Below are positions 1 through 6,399 of a DNA stretch of 10,173 nt, in pieces. Within the stretch, counting starts at the first letter, position 1; every line of letters begins with the position of its first letter. Source of the DNA: Clostridia bacterium (GTDB lineage: Bacteria > Bacillota > Clostridia > Oscillospirales > Acutalibacteraceae); contig CAAEBW010000344.1 of assembly GCA_900754145.1 (NCBI GenBank), positions 1 through 10,173 of the forward strand, given 5' to 3'. Both the position numbers and the translations under genes were made by a program. The notes under the pieces are model-generated. The model was not told where the DNA came from. It saw only the letters and a program-made list of their open reading frames with translations, and ran no database searches.

Positions 1-287
1 CAACGGGGGCTACAGTAATAATAATCTCCCACAGTATGGAGGATATGGCGCTTATTGCGGACAGGCTTATTGTTATGAACAACGGAAAGCTTGAAATGTT
101 TGATACGACAGAAAATGTCTTTAAAAACGGAGAGAGACTAAGGGCTATCGGTCTTAATGTGCCTATAGTGACAAGGGTGTTTGACCTACTTCAAAAAGCG
201 GGTATTTCGGTTCCCGATGATGTCTTCACCGTAAGCCGCGCTGTCGAGGTTTTAAAGCAGATAAAGGCAGGTGGCGGCAATGCTTAG
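1..287 (+). CDS. ecfA2: ECF transporter ATPase EcfA2, C-terminal part (5' end outside window)
   Basis: This is the C-terminal ~94 codons of an ABC-type ATPase of the energy-coupling factor (ECF) vitamin/metal uptake system; codons are in phase from base 3. The visible start of the frame reads TVIIISHSMEDMA, the H-loop/switch region that follows the Walker B and D-loop in EcfA proteins (switch His codon at 30-32). It continues into the typical ADRLIVMNNGKL strand and the C-terminal helical domain with the FDLLQKAGI segment. An internal ATG at 36 is not the start, because the frame is open and conserved upstream of it. The Walker A and signature motifs lie outside the window. The gene is followed by ecfT with an 8-base overlap, the usual ecfA1-ecfA2-ecfT order. 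EcfA2 rather than EcfA1 is inferred from that adjacency and from the SHSMEDMA form of the H-loop. Confidence 0.9.
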   Translation, partial: TGATVIIISHSMEDMALIADRLIVMNNGKLEMFDTTENVFKNGERLRAIGLNVPIVTRVFDLLQKAGISVPDDVFTVSRAVEVLKQIKAGGGNA

Positions 288-1089
288 AGATATTACCTTC
301 GGTCAGTATTATGAAAGCCGCTCGGTTATACACAAAACCGACCCGAGAATCAAAATAATACTGCTTATTCTGCTTATTGTTTTTATTTTCCTTGCGAAAA
401 ACGGCTTTGCGCTGGGCTTTGCGGTGATTTCGGTACTTGCTGTAATACTTATTACGAAAATTCCGATAAAGCTATACTTCAAAAATATGAAGGCGATTTT
501 GCCCGTGCTTATATTCACCGCGGTGTTAAACCTTTTTTACGGCGAGAGCGGCAAGGTGCTCCTGTCCTTTTGGAAGCTGCAAATCACGACAGACGGGGTA
601 AGCCGAGCGGTATTTATGGCGACAAGGATTATTTTGCTTATATTTATAAGCTCGGCGCTAACCTATACCACCACGCCTAACGACCTTACCGATGCGATTG
701 AAAGACTTTTAAGTCCGCTTAAATATGTGGGTCTTAAAAACGCGGTGCACACTCTTGCTATGATGATGACGATAGCCTTAAGGTTTATCCCGACCCTTAT
801 TGAGGAAGCCGAAAAGATTATGAATGCCCAAAAGGCGAGGGGAGCCGACCTTGAAAACGGAAAGCTCACCGAGCGGGTAAAGGCGCTTATTCCTATATTA
901 ATACCTCTGCTTATCTCATCGGTAAGGCGGGCGTATGAGCTTGCCGAGGCTATGGAGTGCCGTTGCTACAACGGCGGCGAGGGCAGGACCCGTATGAAGC
1001 AGATGCATCTTAAAGGGCGCGATTTTGCGGTGTTCGGGGCAGCTCTTGTTATCTGCGGAGGAATTATAACCTTGAATATATTTTTTTAA
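280..1089 (+). CDS. ecfT: ECF transporter transmembrane coupling subunit EcfT
   Basis: EcfT is the membrane scaffold that couples ATP hydrolysis by EcfA1/EcfA2 to exchangeable substrate-binding S components. The 269-residue product (normal length) has N-terminal hydrophobic segments near 24-38, 41-60, 71-90 and 110-130, and a last one near 248-267. Between them is the cytoplasmic coupling helix region with two short arginine motifs that dock on the ATPases: KARGAD (Arg187) and AMECRCYNGGEGRTRM (Arg228). I chose ATG 280 rather than the in-frame GTG at 271: AGGTGG at 269-274 sits 5 bases before ATG 280, and the product then begins MLRDITFGQYY, as is usual in this family. The start overlaps the ecfA2 stop by 8 bases, implying translational coupling. 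The second coupling motif is C-R-C, where A-R-G or A-R-C is more usual; the arginine is kept. Confidence 0.93.
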   Translation: MLRDITFGQYYESRSVIHKTDPRIKIILLILLIVFIFLAKNGFALGFAVISVLAVILITKIPIKLYFKNMKAILPVLIFTAVLNLFYGESGKVLLSFWKLQITTDGVSRAVFMATRIILLIFISSALTYTTTPNDLTDAIERLLSPLKYVGLKNAVHTLAMMMTIALRFIPTLIEEAEKIMNAQKARGADLENGKLTERVKALIPILIPLLISSVRRAYELAEAMECRCYNGGEGRTRMKQMHLKGRDFAVFGAALVICGGIITLNIFF

Positions 1090-1105
1090 GGGCGGTGTGC
1101 CGTAA

Positions 1106-1840
1106 ATGAAAAGGCTTTTACTTACAATTTCATATGACGGCACGGCTTATCACGGCTGGCAGGTTCAGCCCAACGGCATCACCGTGCAGGAGACGGTGCA
1201 GAACGCCCTTTATAAGCTTTTGGGCGAAAGACCCGCCTTAACGGGCTGCAGCCGTACCGACGCGGGGGTACACGCAAGGGAGTTTTGCTGTCACCTTGAC
1301 TGTGACGAAAAATTCCCCGAAAGCGCCTTTTTAAGGGGGCTTGATGCTTTTTTGCCGCCCGATATTTCGGTTAAGGCGGCAAGGGAGGTACCGCCCGATT
1401 TTCACGCGCGGTACAACGCAAGGGGAAAAACCTACGCTTATTACATTTTAAACAGCGAACGGCGGGACCCGTTTTTATCAAGGTACGTATGGCGGATTGA
1501 GCGGGAGCTCGATTTAGAAAATATGAACGCCTTTTGTAAGGAAATTGTCGGCAGACACGATTTTTACGCCTTTTCCTCCTCGGGCAGAACGGTGGAGGAC
1601 ACCGTAAGAACGGTAAGCGAATGTTATACCGTGCGGGAGGGGGATAAAGTGATTTTAAAAATTACCGCCGACGGCTTCCTATATAATATGGTGCGTATTA
1701 TAGTAGGTACGGCTGTCGCTGTATCGGACGGGAAAATAGAGCCGCAGTTTACCAAAGAAATTTTAGCTTCAAAAAAGCGCGCGCTTGCGGGGCAGACCGC
1801 TCCGCCGCAGGGGCTTTTTTTAGAAAAAGTATGGTATTAG
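1106..1840 (+). CDS. truA: tRNA pseudouridine(38-40) synthase TruA
   Basis: TruA isomerises uridines 38, 39 and 40 in the anticodon stem-loop of tRNAs to pseudouridine; it is a cytoplasmic homodimer needing no cofactor. The 244-residue product is close to the B. subtilis length. It starts with the family's N-terminal strand (RLLLTISYDGTAYHGWQ) and carries the catalytic motif CSRTDAGVHA with nucleophile Asp52. Later family landmarks are the ARGKTYAYYI strand, GRHDFYAFSSSG and the FLYNMVRIIVG segment near the C-terminus. The start ATG is 16 bases after the ecfT stop, with a GGGCGGTG purine-rich stretch upstream as a modest ribosome binding site. Its position directly after ecfT is the common order in clostridia and bacilli. 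No missing residues or breaks were seen. Confidence 0.97.
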   Translation: MKRLLLTISYDGTAYHGWQVQPNGITVQETVQNALYKLLGERPALTGCSRTDAGVHAREFCCHLDCDEKFPESAFLRGLDAFLPPDISVKAAREVPPDFHARYNARGKTYAYYILNSERRDPFLSRYVWRIERELDLENMNAFCKEIVGRHDFYAFSSSGRTVEDTVRTVSECYTVREGDKVILKITADGFLYNMVRIIVGTAVAVSDGKIEPQFTKEILASKKRALAGQTAPPQGLFLEKVWY

Positions 1841-1849
1841 GAGAAAGAT

Positions 1850-3148
1850 ATGCCTGATTATAAGAAGAAAAAGGTGAATAGGCTTAGAGGCGCGCCCAAA
1901 CCCAAAAAAACAAAGCCTGTAGCAACACCCGAAAATGACGATATAATAATGACTCCCACCCCCGCAAAAAGTCGAAGCCGACCGCCCAAAGCCGAAAAGC
2001 CCGTTTCTAATATGCGGGTGGTAAACGGCAAAAAGCTCGAACGCAAAAGAAGAGCGCGGGTTTCTCTTTCGGCTGTTTCGGCGGTGGCGCTGGTATTGCT
2101 TGTGCTTCATTTGATTTTGCCTGTCGGAATATTAGAAAATGTGCAGAATCTTACTGCTCTTATAGGTTCGGGCGGCTATCCTGCGGATATAAACAGCACC
2201 GAGGTTTTAAACGCCGTTTCGCGGGGAAATTACTATTATGTCCTTACCGATACACGGTTAAACGCCTACTCGAACGGCGGCAAGGAAATTTATTCCTGTT
2301 CCCACGGCTTTGAAAATCCCGTCCTTAAAACCTCCAAAACCAGAGCTTTGGTATTTTCGCAGGGCGGAAACGAGGCGTATATATATAACCTGGCAGACCT
2401 TAAAAATGCGGTCAGCACCGAAAAGGAGATAATCACGGCTAATATATCCGATTCGGGCGCCTACGCGCTTGTGACCCGCTCGGATTCATATGCCTCGGTG
2501 GTGAGCGTCTACAATAAAAATAATAAGCTCGTGTATGAGTGGTATTCCGCAGAGGATACCGTCAACAATGTGGCGATTTCGCCGAACGGCAAGAAAATAG
2601 CCGTTTCCGCCTTTAACGCAACCTCGGGAGATTACAGCGCAAAGGTATGTGTTTTAAGCTTTGATTCGGCGACTCCCAAGTACAGCGAAAGCTATTCGGG
2701 CTCCCCGATTTACGGCATAGATTCCCGAAGCGGCGCAGGCTTTTCGGTTATGACCGAAAACTCTGTTCAGTTTATAGAATGGTCTAACTATAAGAAAACC
2801 GAGTACAAAAACGATTACACCTTGTCTATGTTCAGGTCGGGCTCGGGCGGAAGCGCAGCGGTTTTCAACCGCTCAAGCGACAAGACGGATAACCGCGTGG
2901 CGGTCTTTAATTCAAAGGGAAGGCTTAAAAGCGAATTTGAATTTAAGGGAATTATCGGTGATATTGAAATCCACGGCGGGCATATTTATTGTATAAGCGA
3001 TACCTTCGTTTATCTCCTGTCCGAAAACGGAGAGATACTAAGGAAAGCGGAGTGCGGCTTCGGAGCGGTAAGAATAAACGTTACGGGCACAAATACGGTT
3101 GCTGTTGTAACCGATAATCAGATTTACAGTATAAAGCTTGAACAGTAG
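1850..3148 (+). CDS. Membrane-anchored DUF5711-like protein with propeller-like extracytoplasmic domain
   Basis: The function is unknown. The 432-residue product has a very basic, proline/lysine-rich cytoplasmic N-terminus (1-70, ending KKLERKRRAR), one hydrophobic segment at about 71-92 (VSLSAVSAVALVLLVLHLIL), and then ~340 residues outside by the positive-inside rule. That outer part is a run of short beta-rich repeats (YYYVLTDTRLNAYSNGGKEIY, VVSVYNKNNKLVYEWYS, RVAVFNSKGRLKSEFEF, FVYLLSENGEILRKAECG) with the rhythm of WD40/PQQ-like propeller blades, including AISPNGKKIAVSA. I match it to the DUF5711 family from memory of clostridial annotations; this is not verified by a search. AGGAG at 1839-1843 overlaps the truA stop and is 6 bases from the ATG, so it is cotranscribed with truA. 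The following CvpA gene begins 12 bases downstream, suggesting a shared envelope role, which is inference only. Confidence 0.8.
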   Translation: MPDYKKKKVNRLRGAPKPKKTKPVATPENDDIIMTPTPAKSRSRPPKAEKPVSNMRVVNGKKLERKRRARVSLSAVSAVALVLLVLHLILPVGILENVQNLTALIGSGGYPADINSTEVLNAVSRGNYYYVLTDTRLNAYSNGGKEIYSCSHGFENPVLKTSKTRALVFSQGGNEAYIYNLADLKNAVSTEKEIITANISDSGAYALVTRSDSYASVVSVYNKNNKLVYEWYSAEDTVNNVAISPNGKKIAVSAFNATSGDYSAKVCVLSFDSATPKYSESYSGSPIYGIDSRSGAGFSVMTENSVQFIEWSNYKKTEYKNDYTLSMFRSGSGGSAAVFNRSSDKTDNRVAVFNSKGRLKSEFEFKGIIGDIEIHGGHIYCISDTFVYLLSENGEILRKAECGFGAVRINVTGTNTVAVVTDNQIYSIKLEQ

Positions 3149-3160
3149 GAGAGAGGAAAA

Positions 3161-3859
3161 ATGAGTATTATTCTTGATTTAATTGTATTGGCAATCATCG
3201 TTATAACGGTTTTAATCTCGGCAAAGCGCGGCTTTGTAAGAACCTTGATTGAATTGGTGGGATTTATTGCCGCTGTTTTCATTTCGTTTACAATCAGTAC
3301 ACCACTTGCTAACACTACATATGATAAAATAATTGAGCCGTCTATTATTTCAACGGTTACCTCTGCGGTAGATACCGCCGCGGATAATTCCGCCGCAGCC
3401 GCGGTTGACAGCTTCTGGAACGAAATGCCAGGGTGGATAAAGGGCGGAATCGAAAAGGCGGGAATTTCAAAGGACAGCCTTGGCGGAAGCATTACCGAGA
3501 ATATAGGAAACGGCGTTCAGGCGGCGGTTGAGTCTACCTCGCAGAGCGTTATTAAGCCTGCGGTCACAGGAAGCCTTGCCCTTATTTATCAGGTGATTTT
3601 GCTTATAATTCTGTTAGCTATTGTAAAGCCACTCGCGAAGCTTATTAACAAGCTTTTCTCTTTCAGCGTAATCGGTACCGCAAACCGAGTTTTAGGAGGA
3701 GTTGTGGGCGTTCCGAAGGGAATAATATACGCCGTAGCGTTTTGCCTTTTGATTACGCTTGCAGTATCCTTTACACAGAACGGCTTTTTGATATTCACGG
3801 GTGAGGCTATGGAGAAATCCCTATTCTTCTCTTTTGTTAATTCACTTAGAATTATTTAA
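3161..3859 (+). CDS. CvpA family membrane protein
   Basis: This is a small integral membrane protein of the CvpA family. The founding E. coli member is needed for colicin V production and is linked to envelope homeostasis; the molecular activity in Firmicutes is not known. The 232 residues show four hydrophobic segments at about 3-20, 26-46, 136-157 and 179-203. The family hallmarks are present: a basic turn KRGFVRTL after the first segment and NRVLGGVVGVPKG leading into the last. Between segments two and three is an ~85-residue Ala/Ser/Asp-rich stretch, longer than in minimal CvpA proteins, as is common in clostridial members. Its orientation was not determined. AGGAGAG right after the preceding stop serves as ribosome binding site. 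The next gene starts 29 bases later, also with a good Shine-Dalgarno, so the three genes are probably one transcript. Confidence 0.85.
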   Translation: MSIILDLIVLAIIVITVLISAKRGFVRTLIELVGFIAAVFISFTISTPLANTTYDKIIEPSIISTVTSAVDTAADNSAAAAVDSFWNEMPGWIKGGIEKAGISKDSLGGSITENIGNGVQAAVESTSQSVIKPAVTGSLALIYQVILLIILLAIVKPLAKLINKLFSFSVIGTANRVLGGVVGVPKGIIYAVAFCLLITLAVSFTQNGFLIFTGEAMEKSLFFSFVNSLRII

Positions 3860-3888
3860 GCATTTTATAACCCCTTAAGGAGATAACT

Positions 3889-6192
3889 ATGAAACTTTGC
3901 TCAAAATGTAAAAAGCGCCCTGCGGTGGTTTTCGTGTCGGACGCTATGAACCCTAACGCCGAGCCTAACGGGCTTTGCCTTGTCTGCGCTAAGGAATTAG
4001 GCATAAAGCCTATTGACGATATGCTAAAAAAAATGAATATTTCCGATGAGGATATCGAGCAGATGAGCGACCAATTTATGGACTTAATGCCCATTGACGA
4101 GTTCGGCGAGCCCGACGACGCCGAGCTTAACGACGAGACCTTTGACCTCGGCACCGCCCCCGCGATACCTATGTTTAATAAGCTTTTCGGCAATCTTATG
4201 GGTACGGGAGAGTCCGAAAAGGAAAAGAAATCCGACGTTAAGGACGGCGGGGAAAAAAAGCAGAAGAAAAAACGCCGCCGTTTTATGGAGCAGTACTGCT
4301 TGAACCTTACGGATAAGGCAAGGGCGGGGCAGATTGACGTTATAATCGGCAGGGATAAGGAGCTTTACCGCACTATTCAGATTTTGTCCCGCCGTACCAA
4401 AAACAACCCCTGCCTTATTGGCGAGCCGGGCGTCGGTAAAACCGCTATAGCCGAGGGGCTTGCCCTTAAAATAGCCAACGGCGACGCGCCCGCAAGACTG
4501 CTTGACAAGGAAATTTACCTGCTTGACCTTACGGGGCTTGTCGCGGGAACACAGTTCCGCGGTCAGTTTGAAAGCCGCGTCAAGGGACTTGTAGATGAGG
4601 TAAAGAGTGCGGGGAATATTATCCTCTTTATCGACGAGATTCATAACCTTGTCGGCGCGGGGGACTCTGCCGAAGGGTCAATGAACGCGGCGAATATTTT
4701 AAAGCCCGCCCTTTCAAGAGGCGAAATACAGGTTATAGGCGCTACCACCTTTAAGGAGTACCGTAAGTATATCGAAAAGGACGCGGCGCTCGAACGACGT
4801 TTCCAGCCTGTAACCGTGGAGGAGCCGTCACTTGCCGAGGCGGAAGAGGTGCTTATGGGCGTTAAGGGCTATTACGAGGGCTTCCACGGCGTTACCGTGC
4901 CCGACAGTATCGTCAAAAAGGCGGTTTTGCTTTCCGAAAGGTATGTAACCGACCGCTATCTGCCTGATAAGGCTATCGACCTTTTGGACGAGGCGTGCGC
5001 CTGTGCGAGCCTTGCAAACAAGGCGGTTGACGAGCTTTACACGGCAAATAAAAAGATAGCCGAATACTCGGTTGAGCTTGAAAATCTCGAAAACGAGCTT
5101 GAAAACCCCGATTATGAAAAGCAGGCTATGGTCAAGGCGGAGCTTGAAAAGTATAAAAATATTGCCGAGGGTCTGTATGAGCCTGCGTCCCATAACACCG
5201 TGACCGACGCGGATATTGCAAAGGTTATCGAGCTTTGGACGGGTATACCCGCTTCAAAGGTGCAGGAAAGCGACCTTAAAAAGTTAGCGGGTCTTGAAGA
5301 AGCACTTAATAGGCGGATAATAGGTCAGGAGGAGGCGACAAGGCTTGTTGCTTCAGCGGTCAAGCGCTCAAGGGTGCATACAAGCAATTTACACCGTCCC
5401 GCCTCCTTTATATTCGTAGGACCTACGGGCGTGGGAAAAACCGCACTTGTAAAGGTGCTGTCCGAACAGCTTTTCGATACCCCCGAAACCCTTATCCGTC
5501 TCGATATGTCGGAGTTTATGGAGAAGCACTCGGTATCCCGCATAATCGGAGCGCCTCCCGGGTATGTCGGCTATGACGAGGCGGGTCAGCTTACCGAAAA
5601 GGTGCGCAGAAAGCCATATTCGGTTGTGCTTTTTGACGAGATTGAAAAGGCGCACCCCGATGTTTTGAATGTGCTTTTGCAGATTCTTGACGAGGGCAGA
5701 ATCACCGACGCACAGGGAAGAACGGTTAATTTTGAAAACACCATTATTGTTATGACCTCTAACGCGGGAAGCGATAAGGCGGAAAATCTTTTGGGCTTCG
5801 GAAGAACCGCCGCGGACGCCTCAAAGGAAAAGGCGCTTAAGGCTCTCGAAGGCTTTTTACGCCCCGAATTTATCGCCCGCGTCGATGAAATTGTAGTTTT
5901 CAGCCCCCTCTCGGCGGAGTCGCTCTGCAAAATCTCGGCTATAATGCTCGACGAGCTTAAGGATTCGCTTAAAGAAAGGCTGATAGAGTTCTCATACGAT
6001 CAAAGCGTTTGCAAATATCTCGCCGAAAAATGCGGCGGCGGCAAGCGCGGCGCAAGGGAGCTTCGCAATGTTATCCGCCGTGAAATTGAAAACAGGGCGG
6101 TCGATATAATAGTCGAAAGCGGCGAGGGAAATCTTAAAGGACTTATCGTTACAGCCGACCCTGAAATCAGAATTACCCCAAAGCTTGCTTAA
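3889..6192 (+). CDS. ClpE/ClpC-like AAA+ unfoldase with N-terminal zinc finger
   Basis: This is a class I (two-ring) Hsp100 ATPase, expected to unfold proteins and feed them to ClpP. Residues 1-40 hold C4-x2-C7 and C30-x2-C33, a McsA/ClpE-type zinc finger, followed by an acidic linker and a Lys/Arg-rich stretch (121-131). The double Clp_N repeat of ClpA/ClpC is absent. D1 has Walker A GEPGVGKT (178-185), pore loop TQFRG with Phe223, Walker B IILFIDE (244-250) and arginines 303-304. A short coiled-coil middle region spans about 380-430. D2 has Walker A GPTGVGKT (511-518), pore loop GYVG (Tyr559), Walker B VVLFDE (579-584) and sensor-2 GARELR. LGF at 635-637 matches the ClpP-docking loop. AAGGAG at 3877-3882 fixes the start. 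ClpE is the closest architecture, but naming it ClpC is also common. No ctsR, mcsA or mcsB lies beside it. Confidence 0.93.
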   Translation: MKLCSKCKKRPAVVFVSDAMNPNAEPNGLCLVCAKELGIKPIDDMLKKMNISDEDIEQMSDQFMDLMPIDEFGEPDDAELNDETFDLGTAPAIPMFNKLFGNLMGTGESEKEKKSDVKDGGEKKQKKKRRRFMEQYCLNLTDKARAGQIDVIIGRDKELYRTIQILSRRTKNNPCLIGEPGVGKTAIAEGLALKIANGDAPARLLDKEIYLLDLTGLVAGTQFRGQFESRVKGLVDEVKSAGNIILFIDEIHNLVGAGDSAEGSMNAANILKPALSRGEIQVIGATTFKEYRKYIEKDAALERRFQPVTVEEPSLAEAEEVLMGVKGYYEGFHGVTVPDSIVKKAVLLSERYVTDRYLPDKAIDLLDEACACASLANKAVDELYTANKKIAEYSVELENLENELENPDYEKQAMVKAELEKYKNIAEGLYEPASHNTVTDADIAKVIELWTGIPASKVQESDLKKLAGLEEALNRRIIGQEEATRLVASAVKRSRVHTSNLHRPASFIFVGPTGVGKTALVKVLSEQLFDTPETLIRLDMSEFMEKHSVSRIIGAPPGYVGYDEAGQLTEKVRRKPYSVVLFDEIEKAHPDVLNVLLQILDEGRITDAQGRTVNFENTIIVMTSNAGSDKAENLLGFGRTAADASKEKALKALEGFLRPEFIARVDEIVVFSPLSAESLCKISAIMLDELKDSLKERLIEFSYDQSVCKYLAEKCGGGKRGARELRNVIRREIENRAVDIIVESGEGNLKGLIVTADPEIRITPKLA

Positions 6193-6212
6193 AAATTGTT
6201 ATTATATATAAA

Positions 6213-6249
6213 TATTCGGCGTTAAATATGTTTAATTTAATGCTGAATA
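6213..6249 (+). other. Long hairpin downstream of the clp gene
   Basis: The arms 6213-6227 (TATTCGGCGTTAAAT) and 6235-6249 (ATTTAATGCTGAATA) pair over 15 positions, two of them G-U, around the 7-base loop ATGTTTA. It begins 20 bases after the clp stop codon. No T-run follows immediately (the next bases are GAGTAATTAAAAA), so it is not a textbook intrinsic terminator. It may be an mRNA 3'-end stabilising or processing structure, or a weak terminator. The pairing was worked out by eye; function is inferred. Confidence 0.55.
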
Positions 6250-6272
6250 GAGTAATTAAAAATTAATAACCG

Positions 6273-6317
6273 TTTTTTAAAAAAATCCTTTATTTTTGTG
6301 TGAAAAATTGTTATAAT
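6273..6317 (+). promoter_or_regulatory. Predicted promoter of ppdK (extended -10)
   Basis: TATAAT lies at 6312-6317, preceded by TG one base upstream (TGTTATAAT), a perfect extended -10 for the housekeeping sigma factor. The best -35 at a 17-base spacing is the weak TTTATT at 6289-6294, which an extended -10 can tolerate. A T6A7 tract at 6273-6285 directly upstream could act as a bent-DNA or UP-like element. Transcription would start near 6324, giving a leader of about 75 bases before ppdK. Confidence 0.65.
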
Positions 6318-6324
6318 GAATTGG

Positions 6325-6373
6325 ATACTTGCGAAATCAGGTATGTCAAAGAGTCAATAGTGGATAATATCCA
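6325..6373 (+). promoter_or_regulatory. Two inverted repeats in the predicted ppdK leader
   Basis: The first, ATACTTG (6325-6331) and CAGGTAT (6338-6344), forms a 7-base-pair stem with one G-U and loop CGAAAT, right at the predicted transcript 5' end. The second, TGGATA-A-TATCCA (6361-6373), is a perfect palindrome with a one-base centre ending 10 bases before the Shine-Dalgarno AGGAGGT (6384-6390). A one-base loop cannot form an RNA hairpin well, so the second looks more like a dimeric repressor site in DNA, while the first could be a 5'-stabilising RNA hairpin. TGGATA also occurs at 6322-6327, next to the promoter. No known regulator's site was recognised. Confidence 0.45.
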
Positions 6374-6399
6374 TAAAAAAATTAGGAGGTTGATTCTCA

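Noticed and set aside
271..279. GTG start for ecfT at 271
   Set aside because: It lies inside the Shine-Dalgarno-like AGGTGG and would add three residues not typical of the family; ATG 280 is better placed.
4084..4644. 186-codon open frame on the minus strand inside the clp gene
   Set aside because: It lies opposite conserved AAA+ coding sequence, has no recognisable domain, and is explained by the codon bias of the plus-strand gene.
6193..6399. Riboswitch in the ppdK leader
   Set aside because: The predicted leader is only about 75 bases, with a 7-base-pair hairpin and a palindrome; no known aptamer core was recognised.
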